From: Herpetosiphonaceae bacterium | GTDB lineage: Bacteria > Chloroflexota > Chloroflexia > Chloroflexales > Kallotenuaceae | Length of the DNA: 64,000 bases | Reading direction: 5' to 3' | Assembly: GCA_036374795.1 (NCBI GenBank) | Contig: DASUTC010000003.1 | Span: forward strand, 1-64,000 | In this document: positions 1 to 8,249 of the stretch, piece after piece | Position numbering within the stretch: the first letter of the stretch is position 1 | How the letters are laid out: each line of letters begins with the position of its first letter | Translations under genes and position numbers: made by a program | The notes under the pieces: model-generated | The model's database searches: none | What the model was told of the DNA's origin: nothing | What the model saw: only the letters and a program-made list of their open reading frames with translations

Positions 1-169
1 GCGGGCGAATCAGCTTGCCGCTGCTGGCGCTCGTCGGCTCGAAGCGCTCGTTCAGCCAGCCGAGATGATACTGCATCATGGCGTAGAACGGCTCGATGCC
101 CGGCTGCGGCTCTGGAAAAACATCGCGCATCGCGGCGACGATACGCTCGTGGATATCTGGATGGTGCAT
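1..169 (-). CDS. Polyprenyl synthetase family protein, N-terminal fragment
   Basis: Partial gene running off the left edge; only about 56 residues are visible. Translation from the ATG gives MHHPDIHERIVAAMRDVFPE, then a segment resembling YHLGWLNERFEP and finally GKLIRP, which matches the GKR(L/I)RP motif near the N-terminus of trans-isoprenyl diphosphate synthases. The aspartate-rich motifs that define catalysis lie outside the window. Family members condense isopentenyl diphosphate into C15-C50 prenyl chains for carotenoids, quinones or lipids. It is divergent from the BlaI-type gene to its right. A complete second synthase lies at 37808-38776, so the genome has at least two. The family call rests on a short motif. 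Confidence 0.6.
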   Translation of the reverse strand, partial: MHHPDIHERIVAAMRDVFPEPQPGIEPFYAMMQYHLGWLNERFEPTSASSGKLIRP

Positions 170-301
170 AGCTGCTCCAAAAAAGAGGCTGGTACGGCTT
201 GTAATGAGGCCGTAATCCCAACTGCTATACAGCAGACTACCCTGAGCGCTACACTACATGGTGCAACTCAAGAACGCTGCCTTTGAAAGGAGTCGCTGAA
301 T

Positions 302-730
302 ATGCCACGACAGCCTGAATTTCGCTTCAAGCCAGCCGCCGGTGGTCTGGTGAAGGTGTTGGGGCCACTCGAAACCAAGATTATGCAGATCGTGTGGCGC
401 GAAAAATCGATCACCGTCAAACAGGTACACCGCAAGCTGCAAGATAGCCCTGAGAAGCCCGATATTGCCTATACGACCGTGATGACGACGATGACCCGCC
501 TTGCCGATAAGGGCATTCTGGATCGCCGTCGCGATGGCCTGGCCTATGTGTATACTCCCGCCGTGACCAAAGATGACTTCGAGACGATGATGGTGCGGCG
601 TGTCCTCGATGGGCTGATGGATGATTACGAAGACGAGACGATCGATTACTTGCTGGACTACCTGGCCCGCAACGATCCGAAGCGACTTCAAAAGATGCAG
701 CGCGAGCTACAAATGCGCGCCGCGAGCTAG
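302..730 (+). CDS. BlaI/MecI/CopY-family transcriptional repressor
   Basis: Small winged-helix regulator, 142 residues, usual length for the family. The N-terminal segment LGPLETKIMQIVW followed by VKQVHRKL and the recognition region YTTVMTTMTRLADKG is the typical BlaI winged helix (residues about 15-80). The C-terminal part with FETMMVRRVLDGL and DYLLDYLARNDP is the dimerisation region cut by the sensor protease in the beta-lactam system. A good Shine-Dalgarno (AAAGGAG) lies 10 nt before the ATG. No BlaR1/M56 sensor is adjacent, so the inducer is unknown. Family members bind TACA/TGTA palindromes; a short palindrome at 222-235 and TACA-containing sequence near 250 could be autoregulatory operators, but this is weak. 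Confidence 0.88.
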   Translation: MPRQPEFRFKPAAGGLVKVLGPLETKIMQIVWREKSITVKQVHRKLQDSPEKPDIAYTTVMTTMTRLADKGILDRRRDGLAYVYTPAVTKDDFETMMVRRVLDGLMDDYEDETIDYLLDYLARNDPKRLQKMQRELQMRAAS

Positions 731-764
731 CTCTTTACGGACAGCGCCCCCTGAGTTGCATAGG

Positions 765-793
765 AAACGGCAGTGCATCATGCACTGCCGTTT
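765..793. terminator. 13-bp perfect hairpin after the BlaI-type gene
   Basis: AAACGGCAGTGCA and its exact complement are separated by the 3-nt loop TCA, 34 bases after the stop codon. Only three T follow, so it is a weak intrinsic terminator on paper. It lies between convergent genes and could act in both directions. Confidence 0.6.
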
Positions 794-809
794 GCGCGCT
801 AAGCGTTAA

Positions 810-907
810 GTGCAGAGTCAAAGAGTCTGCTCGGAAAACAGGATGCGCGATTCTACATAAAAAAGGGAAATGATCGGGGGACGCACCCCCGGTCTGACGG
901 CGCACGA
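810..907 (+). repeat. Dispersed 3'-end element, copy A
   Basis: About 100 bp beginning GTGCAGAGTC and ending TCTGACGGCGCACG. It has imperfect inverted arms (GCAGAGTC / GATTCTAC), a purine-rich AAAGGGAAAT stretch and a GGGGG...CCCCC core. It shares this order with copies at 41217-41317 (reversed), 48784-48887, 32098-32193 and 18280-18377. The CCTGACGG end faces the 3' end of the minus-strand rimO gene. Confidence 0.75.
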
Positions 908-965
908 CGTGCATCATCAACATACCTCGGTTCTCTCTGGCCCTCACTCCTGGCATGCCGACGTA

Positions 966-2408
966 TTAGGCCGCTGCTCGCGCCTCTGTCGGCTGCGGAA
1001 CGATGCTGCCCCATAGATCGTACGCATTGGCATGCTCGATCATCACCTCGACGAACGAGCCTACCGGCGCTTCTCCAAACGCCCACACGAAATTATCGAT
1101 CTCAGGCGCGTCGCGGAACGAGCGTCCGATCACGACCGGTCGGCCCTCCGCATCGCCGATGCCTTCGACCAGCACCCGCAGCGTTCGCCCGACCCAGCGC
1201 TGATTCTTGCGCAGCGAAACCTGCTGCTGTAGCTCGCTGGCCTGCTCGAAGCGGCGCTGCTTCACGCGCTCGCTGACCTGCCCGCCCAGAGTCGCGGCGT
1301 GGGTGCCTGGCTCGTTCGAGTACTTGAAGAAGCCCGCCCGATCAAACTCCATCTCGTCCAAAAACTCCAGCAGCGCATCGAACTCGTCGCGCGTCTCGCC
1401 CGGAAAGCCGACGATAAACGTCGTGCGGATCGCGATGTCGGGCACCAGCCCGCGCAGGTCGGCGATGATCTGTTTGGTCTTGGCGGTGTCCGGTGGGCGG
1501 CGCATACGGCGCAGCGTGTCGGGGTGGGCGTGCTGCAACGGCATGTCGAGATAACACGCGATTTGCGGATAGTCGGCGATGGCCTGCATCACGCCCGGCG
1601 TGATCGACGCGGGATAGGCGTACATCAGCCTGATCCAGCGATCGTCGGGCACGACCTGGCACAGCTCGCGCAGCAGCACCGCCAGCCCATCCTGCATCTT
1701 CAGGTCGCGGCCATAGTCGGTGAGATGCTGCGCGACGAGGATGATCTCGTTGGCTCCTGCCGCTACCAGCTCGCGGGCCTCGCCCAGGATCGCGCCCATC
1801 GCTTTGGAGCGCAGGTCGCCTTTGAACGACGGGATCGCGCAGAACGCGCAGCGCAGGTTACAGCCGTCCGAAATTTTGAGATAGGCCGACGGCCCGGTGA
1901 TGTGGCGCTTGATCGGCGTGGTGCGCCAGTCGCCGTACGTTCCCAGCGTCGCCGGATCGGCCACCGTCTCGACGGTCACAGGTGCCAGCTCGATCAGCGG
2001 CTTGGCTGCTTTGGCGGGCGACGAAGCGGCTGGCATCAGCTCGATCAGACCGGCGCTGCGCTTGCTGGCGCTCGGCGCGATCACCTCGCCGATGCGCATC
2101 CACTCCTTGGTCGAGAGCGTCGCATCGATGCCCGGCACCTCGCGCGTCAGCTGCTCGCGGTGGCTTTCGGCCATGCAGCCCGCCGCCACAAGCCGCTGCC
2201 CGGGGCGCTTGGCCCGCGCCAGGCCCTGCAACACGCCGACAGTTTCGTCGCGCGCGGCCTGAATAAACGAGCAGGTGTTAACAATCACGACATCGGCCTG
2301 CTCAGGCGAGCCGACCGCGTTATGGCCCTGCGCGAGCAGTAGGCCGTGCATTCCTTCGCTGTCCACGTTATTCTTCGGACAGCCGAGTGTAATCAAATGG
2401 TATTTCAT
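966..2408 (-). CDS. rimO: Ribosomal protein S12 methylthiotransferase RimO
   Basis: Radical SAM enzyme that adds a methylthio group to the conserved aspartate of ribosomal protein S12. The N-terminal UPF0004 domain carries the cluster cysteines C10 (TLGCPKNN), C46 (NTCSF) and C78 (AAGCMAES). The radical SAM CxxxCxxC is C183-C187-C190 in SDGCNLRCAFCAIP. Later blocks IRTTFIVGFPGET and FKYSNEPGTHA separate RimO from MiaB, and a C-terminal TRAM-like domain ends the protein. At 480 residues it is longer than E. coli RimO (441), mainly because of an Ala/Pro-rich segment (about residues 111-165) between the first two domains. It stands alone; S12 is not in the window. Confidence 0.95.
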   Translation of the reverse strand: MKYHLITLGCPKNNVDSEGMHGLLLAQGHNAVGSPEQADVVIVNTCSFIQAARDETVGVLQGLARAKRPGQRLVAAGCMAESHREQLTREVPGIDATLSTKEWMRIGEVIAPSASKRSAGLIELMPAASSPAKAAKPLIELAPVTVETVADPATLGTYGDWRTTPIKRHITGPSAYLKISDGCNLRCAFCAIPSFKGDLRSKAMGAILGEARELVAAGANEIILVAQHLTDYGRDLKMQDGLAVLLRELCQVVPDDRWIRLMYAYPASITPGVMQAIADYPQIACYLDMPLQHAHPDTLRRMRRPPDTAKTKQIIADLRGLVPDIAIRTTFIVGFPGETRDEFDALLEFLDEMEFDRAGFFKYSNEPGTHAATLGGQVSERVKQRRFEQASELQQQVSLRKNQRWVGRTLRVLVEGIGDAEGRPVVIGRSFRDAPEIDNFVWAFGEAPVGSFVEVMIEHANAYDLWGSIVPQPTEARAAA

Positions 2409-2526
2409 CGTTTGTATGCAGCCAGGCAGCTATGTGACGCTGGCATCAAACAGGGGCGCAATCGAGCCGCCCCCGCTAAGGTTTCCCATTGTAATTGTGA
2501 CGATTCCTCGAATTGCTTTACGCACC

Positions 2527-3024
2527 TTAGCGATAATTGGTGAACTGGAGCGGCACCGGAAAATCATCCTGGCGCTCGCGCAGCGTCCGAATCACCGCTT
2601 GCAGCTCATCCCGACTCTTGCTGCCGACGCGCACCGCATCGCCCTGGATGCGCGCCTGCGCTTTGGGATGGCGCTCTTTGATCAGCTTTTGCAGCTTTTT
2701 CGCCAGCTCGTCGCTGATGCCCTGCCTGAGCGTGATCACCTGCTTGACGCGACCGCCGCTGACCTCCTGAATGTCGCCGTAGTCGAAGATCTTCAGCGAC
2801 AGGCTGCGGCGCAGCGCTTTCGTCTCCAGAATATCGCGCACGGCGCTCAGGTGCATCTCCGACTCGGTGGTGAGCGTCAGCTCCTTGTCGCCCAGGTCGA
2901 TCTCGGTTTTGCTGTCTTTGAGATCGTAGCGCGTGCGCACCTCGCGCTGGGTCTGATCAACAGCGTTGACGAGCTCCTGGCGATCGAACTCGGATACGAT
3001 ATCAAAGGTCGATTCGGCTGGCAT
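2527..3024 (-). CDS. yajQ: YajQ-family nucleotide-binding protein
   Basis: 165 residues, standard length for YajQ. It opens with STFDIVSEFDRQELVNAVDQ and contains RYDLKDSKTEI, GGRVKQVITLRQGIS and KVQ-like KLIKERHPKAQARIQGD before the terminal FPVPLQFTNYR, all hallmark blocks of the family. Some members bind cyclic di-GMP and act with transcription factors; others were described as nucleic-acid binders, so the cellular role here is open. Its ATG directly follows the stop codon of the upstream RodZ-like gene with no gap, implying translational coupling. No GGDEF/EAL protein is visible in the window. Confidence 0.93.
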   Translation of the reverse strand: MPAESTFDIVSEFDRQELVNAVDQTQREVRTRYDLKDSKTEIDLGDKELTLTTESEMHLSAVRDILETKALRRSLSLKIFDYGDIQEVSGGRVKQVITLRQGISDELAKKLQKLIKERHPKAQARIQGDAVRVGSKSRDELQAVIRTLRERQDDFPVPLQFTNYR

Positions 3025-3894
3025 CTATGGTCTACTCCCTGTTGGCTCTGGTGCTCTGATAGTCTCTTTAGCCGTACCGCCGCGCACGCTGCCCATCAGC
3101 CCGCGACTCTGGCCGTTGACGATCAGTTCGACGGCGGAGGCATCGCCGACATGCAAAAAGACCTCGCGCTGCGCTTGAAACGTTTTGCTGGCGTTGGCGA
3201 GCAGCGTGCCCGTGTAATCGGTCCTGCCGTCGACCGCCACCGTCATCCACGAGCCGCGCGCGGCGTTCGGCGCGATCCGCACCTCAACCACGAGCGGAGC
3301 CTGCACGCCTGGCGTCGGGCTGGCACCTGGGCTGGCTGCCGGGCTTGCCGCCGGGTTGGGCGATGAGGCTGGCAGCGCCGGATCGGCTGTCGGCGTGGCA
3401 GCGGGTGGCAGCGGGCTTGGCGGCGTGCCCGACGGCTGGAACGTAGCGGTAGGAAACTGGGTAGCCGTGGGCACCGCAGGCGTCACGGTTGGGCCAAGCG
3501 TAATCGTGGTCGGTCGCATCAGCCCGGCTGCCTGCGCTACCAGATAGAGCACGCCAAGCAGCACCAGAATAGCAAAGAACGAGACGAACGCGCTTGGTAT
3601 CAGGCACGAGCGCGTACGCGGCGGTACCGCTGCGGGCACGACCTTAATGCGATCGGTGGGCGCACCCCGCTCACGACGGTACAGCAAGATCAGCTCGTCG
3701 GCGGGCAAATCCAGGAACTGTGCGTAGTTCCGTATAAACCCACGGGCATACACATCGCCCGGCAATTGATTGAAATCGCCTTCTTCGAGCGCCTGTAAGT
3801 ACCGCAACAAGATGCGGGTACTTGCCGAGGCTTCGTTTAGCGTGATCCCACGCGCTTCACGAGCTTCGCGAAACCGCGCGCCTAGTTGGCTCAT
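3025..3894 (-). CDS. RodZ-like HTH membrane protein with DUF4115-type C-terminus
   Basis: Residues 1-75 form the HTH_25 domain seen in RodZ (LGARFREAREARGITLNEAS, then GDVYARGFIRNYAQFLDL). A single membrane span follows at about 96-125 (FVSFFAILVLLGVLYLV). A long Pro/Thr/Ala/Ser linker leads to a C-terminal beta-rich domain with GSWMTVAVDGRTDYTGTLLA and a VELIVNGQ segment, resembling DUF4115. RodZ links MreB to the envelope in rods; here the low-complexity linker suggests the C-terminal domain sits at distance outside the membrane. It is the first gene of a pair with yajQ (zero spacing). 289 residues, comparable to RodZ proteins. Confidence 0.85.
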   Translation of the reverse strand: MSQLGARFREAREARGITLNEASASTRILLRYLQALEEGDFNQLPGDVYARGFIRNYAQFLDLPADELILLYRRERGAPTDRIKVVPAAVPPRTRSCLIPSAFVSFFAILVLLGVLYLVAQAAGLMRPTTITLGPTVTPAVPTATQFPTATFQPSGTPPSPLPPAATPTADPALPASSPNPAASPAASPGASPTPGVQAPLVVEVRIAPNAARGSWMTVAVDGRTDYTGTLLANASKTFQAQREVFLHVGDASAVELIVNGQSRGLMGSVRGGTAKETIRAPEPTGSRP

Positions 3895-3969
3895 ACAACA
3901 TTCAACCTTATGGTCATCGGGCTGTATTATACACGATCTGGTATCTCTGGGACCGTTGGGGGAGTGATC

Positions 3970-4413
3970 CTAGAGGATAGTATGCCATACGAAAAAGCCG
4001 ATACCGGCGGTGAGGGCCAGGACGAAGAGGGTAAGCGCCAGTAGCAGATAGTGCCCTCGCCAGCTCTGACCACCGTACTCGTGATGGTGCAGATGCGAGC
4101 GCAGCAGCAGCCGTTGCTCGCGATAGCGGCTACGAACGAATTGGCCGATCCGCCGCGTCTGCTGGTGATTGGCCTGGCTCCAACGGCGGAGAATCAGGCG
4201 AATGCCGATCGCAATACGGCGCAGCGTTGGGTCGTGCGGCCCGAGCAGCACGACCCCCAGCGCAAAAAAGACGACGCCAGGCAGAACCGGCAGCATCACG
4301 CCAAGCAGGCCGAGCGCAATCGTGCTCCAGCCCATGATCCGGCGGATCATCGAGCGCGGTATGTGACGGCGGTGCATCCGTCGGCGCATATGAATGTGTC
4401 GATTCTGGCTCAT
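3970..4413 (-). CDS. Small two-span membrane protein, PGPGW/DUF454-like
   Basis: About 147 residues. A basic His/Arg-rich N-terminus precedes a first hydrophobic segment, STIALGLLGVMLPVLPG, continuing VVFFALGVVLL; the LPVLPG turn resembles PGPGW and DUF454 (YbaN) proteins. A second span near the C-terminus is LLLALTLFVLALTAGIGFFV. The charged loop between is Arg/Gln/His rich. I chose the ATG of MSQNRHIHMR; the TTG six codons upstream overlaps a TACAAT hexamer that could be the -10 box, in which case the mRNA would be nearly leaderless. Function unknown. Confidence 0.65.
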   Translation of the reverse strand: MSQNRHIHMRRRMHRRHIPRSMIRRIMGWSTIALGLLGVMLPVLPGVVFFALGVVLLGPHDPTLRRIAIGIRLILRRWSQANHQQTRRIGQFVRSRYREQRLLLRSHLHHHEYGGQSWRGHYLLLALTLFVLALTAGIGFFVWHTIL

Positions 4414-4461
4414 GCTCTTATATTGTACCAATCATCAGGCCGCCGTGTTCTGATAGGCTGC

Positions 4462-4875
4462 TTATAGCACCTGCCGCTCCTCGTCGAAGTCCCAGGTTTG
4501 GAGCGCCTCCAGCTCAACCTCGATGCGCGGATGCAGCGGATCGATGCGCTTCACAAGATGAATATCGACCACGCGCCGGTCGTCGATGCCGAGCGACTGG
4601 CAGATCACGTCCTGGGCGATCTTGAGCCCGCCGTCGAGGTCGCGGCGCAGCGGCGTCTCGAAGTAAAAATCGATGAACAGCGCCAGGTAGCCCTCTTGCA
4701 AGGCCGCGCTGAACGCATCCGGCAGCACCAGCCGGTCGAGGACCTGCCGCGCCTGGGTTTTCCAGCGCTGCGCCGGGCGGCTCAACACCCGCCGCCCGTT
4801 GACGGTCGCGTACTGGTTGTTGACGCTCGGCGGCAGCGGTAGCGCAAAATGAACGATCTCAGCCATAACTCCCAT
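4462..4875 (-). CDS. RusA-family Holliday junction resolvase-like nuclease
   Basis: The core RDLDGGLKIAQDVICQSLGI followed by DDRRVVDIHLVKR matches RusA, where the Asp residues of R-D-x-D and of the later D-D pair bind metal and cut four-way DNA junctions. The start SVNNQY resembles the usual PPSVNxxY opening. RusA is most often prophage-borne, yet no phage gene is nearby and base composition matches the neighbours. I place the start at MGVMAEIVHF, which has AGGTG upstream; a start at MAEIVHF is possible. The opposite flank is a heptamer repeat. Confidence 0.8.
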   Translation of the reverse strand: MGVMAEIVHFALPLPPSVNNQYATVNGRRVLSRPAQRWKTQARQVLDRLVLPDAFSAALQEGYLALFIDFYFETPLRRDLDGGLKIAQDVICQSLGIDDRRVVDIHLVKRIDPLHPRIEVELEALQTWDFDEERQVL

Positions 4876-4916
4876 GCACCTACTGAGCAAACCGGATGCC
4901 AGAAGATACGCGCTAC

Positions 4917-4965
4917 GAAAGAACAAAGAACAAAGAACAAGGGAAATCTTGAGCTTTGAACTTCC
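4917..4965 (+). repeat. Heptamer-type intergenic repeat, short copy
   Basis: Three GAACAAA-type units in tandem, then a short spacer and a TTTGAACTTCC end. This is a compact version of the modular family described at 24078, 50945, 59285 and 63280. It fills the gap between the agmatinase stop and the RusA-type gene. Confidence 0.6.
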
Positions 4966-4979
4966 CGACCGTGCAGCGC

Positions 4980-5882
4980 TTAGCGGCCCAGCTCTTTCGC
5001 CAGCAGAATGTTCATCACCTTGTAGGTCAGCTTCGCGGCCAGATAATCGGGCGCTTGCATGCCCGGAATCGGCGCTAGCTCCATCACATCGAAGGCCAGC
5101 ACGCGCCCGGCGTTGGCCGCGACAATCCGCACCGCCTCCAGCACCTCGTTCCAGGTCATGCCGTCCGGCTCCGGCGTGCCCGTCGCAGGCATCAGCGCGG
5201 CGTCCAGACAGTCGATGTCGATCGTCAGGAAGACCTGCCGACCGCGCACGAACTCGGCCAGCCGCTCACGATGCTTGCCCGCGTGAATATCCTCGGCAAA
5301 AAACGTCTCGACGTTGTCGGGCTGTGTGGCAATAAACTCGGCCTCGTCGCCGCTCAGCGAGCGGATGCCAAGCTGAAGCACCGGCCCGCCGCCATTGTCG
5401 ATCACCCGGCGCATCGCGGACGCATGCGAGAAGGGCGTGCCCTCGTACTCGTCGCGCAGATCGGCGTGGGCATCGAGCTGCACCGTTACGAAGTCGCCAA
5501 AGACCTGATGCAGGCCGCGCGCCACGGAGCCGCTGATCGAGTGCTCGCCGCCGATCACACACAGCAGCGCCTCGCCCGCGTAGGCCGCGACCGCCGCCGC
5601 GATCTCGGCGTGCGCTGTCTGCGGATCGCGGTAGTTCGGCGCGAGCGACGGCAGCGTATGCACGCCGTACGTCAGGGCAGGCTCGGAGCCAAACTCGCGG
5701 TCGTACAGCTCCACCTGCTGCGACGCGACCAGCAGCGCGTAGGGGCCGTTGCGCGTTCCCTGGCCGTAGCTGGTGGTCAGCTCGTAAGGCACCGGCAGCA
5801 GGATCACCCGGCTGCTTTCGCGGGCACAATGCTCTTCGGGCAGGCCCAGGAAATTGAGCGGCGGTAGAAATTCATAGCTCAT
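4980..5882 (-). CDS. speB: Agmatinase/arginase-family ureohydrolase
   Basis: Binuclear manganese hydrolase, likely agmatine to putrescine plus urea. Metal ligands are visible in IGGEHSISG, QLDAHADLRDEYEG and TIDIDCLDAALMPATGTPEP. The DLRDxYEGTPFSHA form and the roughly 300-residue length favour agmatinase over arginase. The start at MSYEFLPPLNF has GAGGA six bases upstream, better than the in-frame codon six residues earlier. The next gene but one on this strand is a deoxyhypusine-synthase-like enzyme, so putrescine may feed an aminobutyl-transfer reaction there. Ureohydrolase substrate assignment by sequence alone is imperfect. Confidence 0.85.
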   Translation of the reverse strand: MSYEFLPPLNFLGLPEEHCARESSRVILLPVPYELTTSYGQGTRNGPYALLVASQQVELYDREFGSEPALTYGVHTLPSLAPNYRDPQTAHAEIAAAVAAYAGEALLCVIGGEHSISGSVARGLHQVFGDFVTVQLDAHADLRDEYEGTPFSHASAMRRVIDNGGGPVLQLGIRSLSGDEAEFIATQPDNVETFFAEDIHAGKHRERLAEFVRGRQVFLTIDIDCLDAALMPATGTPEPDGMTWNEVLEAVRIVAANAGRVLAFDVMELAPIPGMQAPDYLAAKLTYKVMNILLAKELGR

Positions 5883-5986
5883 ACACGATCCTCTCGTCAC
5901 TACCGGATCGAGCGCGTCAGGTCTTCGGTAACGCGCTACAATCTAGGTGATGCAATTGATGCTCAAGCTGAAACGGGAGTCGTCCA

Positions 5987-6205
5987 ATGCCACAAGATAA
6001 GAAGCGGGTATATCGTCAGCAAATGCTCGGCGAGCGCCGTCATCTCCAGAGAGCGCTCGACCTGCTCGAAAAAGGCGAGCCAATCGCCGACGCGGAACAG
6101 CCCAGGAGTCGCGACGGACAGCCGCTGACGATCGAGCAGATCCGCGAGCGCATCCGCGATCTGGAGCGCCAGCTCCACATCAAGCCAGCCGACGCGGAGG
6201 CCTAA
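5987..6205 (+). CDS. Small charged hypothetical protein (72 aa)
   Basis: 72 residues with GGGAG upstream of the ATG, sitting alone on the plus strand between agmatinase and the DHS-like gene. It is rich in Arg/Gln/Glu and predicted to be mostly helical: ERRHLQRALDLLEKGEPI and then LTIEQIRERIRDLERQLHI, which could form a short coiled coil. A conserved-looking SRDGQPLT turn separates the helices. No family recognised. It is divergent from agmatinase with about 100 bases between start codons. Confidence 0.55.
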   Translation: MPQDKKRVYRQQMLGERRHLQRALDLLEKGEPIADAEQPRSRDGQPLTIEQIRERIRDLERQLHIKPADAEA

Positions 6206-6256
6206 GCTCGCCTGCGGTGGGGCTGAGGCGCGTCTGCTTCAGTCCCACGCTGTCGC

Positions 6257-7414
6257 CTAGCCTTCGGGATGCGGATGTGAGCGTCCGACAGCGGTGCCGC
6301 CTGTCTCGCTTGGCGCTAGATCGGCGATGTCGTCGGGCGGCGCGTGCTGCTCGTAGGATTCCTTGAGCCGTCCCATCAGCTCCTCGCGCCGATCGTAGAG
6401 CCGCTTGAGCGGACGCTGCTGGCATACGTCGAGGACATACGCGGCCACGATCGGCATCGCGATCGTCGAGTCGGTGTAGCACACGATCGTATCCGGCAAC
6501 TGGTCGGGATCGACCTTGCCCCAGGTCATGGCCTCGCTCGGCGTCGCGCCCGACAGGCCGCCGGTATCAGCGCGCGCATCGGTGAACTGGATAAAGTAGT
6601 CGTGGCCTTTTTCGGGAATGCCCATGATCTCCTGAATCTGCGGCTCGGTCTGAAGAATAAAATTCTTGGGCGAGCCGCCGCCGAAGATCACCACCGCCGA
6701 CTGGCCGCCGGTGTGCTTGGCGCTATAGACAATCGCCGTCGTCTCGTTCACATCGGCCTCGACATCGAAGCGTAGGTCGGAGCCTGCCAGGCGCATCGCG
6801 GCGATATTCATGCCGATCGTCGAGTCGCCCGGCGACGAGGTGTAGATCGGCACGCCCGCCTCGTAGGCCGCGCCCAGCACCGAGCGGTAGCTGGTGCCCA
6901 GGATCTTCTCGCGCTCGCGGACGTACTTGCCCAGGTTATAGTGCAGCTCGGCGGTGCTCATGGTGCGCTGAAATTCGGGCGCTTTAAGCACCTGGCGCAA
7001 GAACGCATCCGACTTAAGCAGCACGTCCTGATCGAACAAAATATCATAGATACGGATGATATGCCGCTCGCGCAGATCGAGATCGTTGACGTTGGGCGAT
7101 GTGCCAAAGAGTTCAAAGCCGAGCGAGCGATGAATATCGTGGTAGAGATTCGCGCCCGTCGAGACGATCCAGTCGATGTGGCCCGCCTCGATCAGCGGCA
7201 CCAGCGACGAGTAGCCCAGCCCGGTGGGCGTGAGCGCGCCCGAAAGCGTGACGCCGACGGTCGTATCCGCGCTGAGGATACGTTGCGCTAGCAGGTGACA
7301 CGCCTCGCGCAGGCGGGCCGCATTGTAGGCAAAAAAATGTCCGTCGACCAGCTCTCGCACCGACGTGCCGCCTGCGAGCGGCTGTGGATCGAGCTTCCGT
7401 CCGTACATATCCAT
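6257..7414 (-). CDS. Deoxyhypusine-synthase-like enzyme
   Basis: NAD-dependent aminobutyltransferase family. Diagnostic blocks are VGVTLSGALTPTGLG, DWIVSTGANLYHDIH, the ETTAIVYSAKHTGGQSAVVI segment, the glycine-rich VIFGGGSPKNFILQTEP and SEAMTWGKVDPDQ, whose lysine corresponds to the active-site lysine of eukaryotic DHS (the WGK motif). Bacteria lack eIF5A, so true hypusination is unlikely; known or proposed alternatives are homospermidine synthesis or transfer to another amine. About 385 residues. Two ATGs (MDMYGRK) follow GGAGGG; either could start. Same strand and near an agmatinase, supporting a polyamine role. Confidence 0.82.
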   Translation of the reverse strand: MDMYGRKLDPQPLAGGTSVRELVDGHFFAYNAARLREACHLLAQRILSADTTVGVTLSGALTPTGLGYSSLVPLIEAGHIDWIVSTGANLYHDIHRSLGFELFGTSPNVNDLDLRERHIIRIYDILFDQDVLLKSDAFLRQVLKAPEFQRTMSTAELHYNLGKYVREREKILGTSYRSVLGAAYEAGVPIYTSSPGDSTIGMNIAAMRLAGSDLRFDVEADVNETTAIVYSAKHTGGQSAVVIFGGGSPKNFILQTEPQIQEIMGIPEKGHDYFIQFTDARADTGGLSGATPSEAMTWGKVDPDQLPDTIVCYTDSTIAMPIVAAYVLDVCQQRPLKRLYDRREELMGRLKESYEQHAPPDDIADLAPSETGGTAVGRSHPHPEG

Positions 7415-7594
7415 TCCCTCCGTATAACCAGGCGTCCATCCTAGCCCAGCGCCTCGATCGGCCTGCTCGCTGAGCAGACGGATGCGTCGCGCCGATGTGT
7501 GTGCTTGCACCGCGCCCATGATAGCATCATCTGCGCGCGGCACTGCATCGTCAGCAGGAATGCAGCCATGCGTGGCGGAGGGCGGAAACGTTGA

Positions 7595-7620
7595 ACCGGC
7601 TATCAGCCCTGATAGCCGGT
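7595..7620. terminator. Perfect 12-bp stem between the TPR gene and the DHS-like gene
   Basis: ACCGGCTATCAG and its exact complement flank CC, a near-complete 26-nt palindrome. It is downstream of the TPR gene and about 180 bases upstream of the DHS-like start, both on the minus strand. T-content after it is modest, so it is either a terminator or a protein-binding palindrome. Confidence 0.45.
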
Positions 7621-7676
7621 CCAACCGCTGGGGGTGGAGGGTGGAGGTACGAGTCTTTAGGCATCAAGCGCGCTCG

Positions 7677-8249
7677 TCACTCGGCAGAAGTATCGCCGGA
7701 TGACCACACAGCTTCAACAGTTCGGCGCAGCGGCACACAGCCGACGATCAGCGCCGCTGTAACGTCGGCCAGCGCTTGCGGAGGCTGGTTCTGTCCAAGC
7801 AGCCAGAGCACAAGCGGGATCAGCAGCACCAGCACGCCGATGAGCGCCAGGATCGGCCAGGAAATGCGGCGCGCACGGACGCCGGTGGGAGCAAAGCGGG
7901 GCTGCGCTAAGCGGCTAGCCGGTGAGGTCGGGGTAGGTGTCGTCTCGGCGATGAGCTGCTGCTGAACGGCGGAGGCAGCGAATGCCTGAGATGCTGCCTG
8001 GACGACTCCTTGCTCTTCGAGCGCGCGCAGCGCAGCCTGAGCGCGGTGATCGTCGGGGTTCAACGCCAGCGCCTGTTGGAGACATGCCCGTTTTTGCGTA
8101 GGATCATCCTGGGCAGCGGCCAGCCAGAGCCAGCCCTCGGATTTGAGCGGCTCGGCTTGCGTACACTGCTGGAGCAGCGCGCGGGCTGTTTCACGATCGC
8201 CATTGCGTAACGCCTGAATTGCTCGTTCTAGCGATGGATCGGTGGACAT
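7677..8249 (-). CDS. TPR protein with C-terminal membrane anchor
   Basis: About 190 residues. The N-terminal part (STDPSLERAIQALRNGDRET, then SEGWLWLAAAQDDPTQKRAC and NPDDHRAQAALRAL) consists of tetratricopeptide-type helical pairs. A Thr/Pro/Ser-rich linker follows, then a single membrane span (WPILALIGVLVLLIPLVLWL) and a roughly 40-residue tail with one cysteine. The start is MSTDPS, preceded by GGGAG at six bases; an upstream in-frame codon has no ribosome binding site. The W-L-W-L-A-A block is common in Chloroflexi TPR proteins. Role unknown; TPRs usually mediate protein contacts. Confidence 0.65.
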   Translation of the reverse strand: MSTDPSLERAIQALRNGDRETARALLQQCTQAEPLKSEGWLWLAAAQDDPTQKRACLQQALALNPDDHRAQAALRALEEQGVVQAASQAFAASAVQQQLIAETTPTPTSPASRLAQPRFAPTGVRARRISWPILALIGVLVLLIPLVLWLLGQNQPPQALADVTAALIVGCVPLRRTVEAVWSSGDTSAE

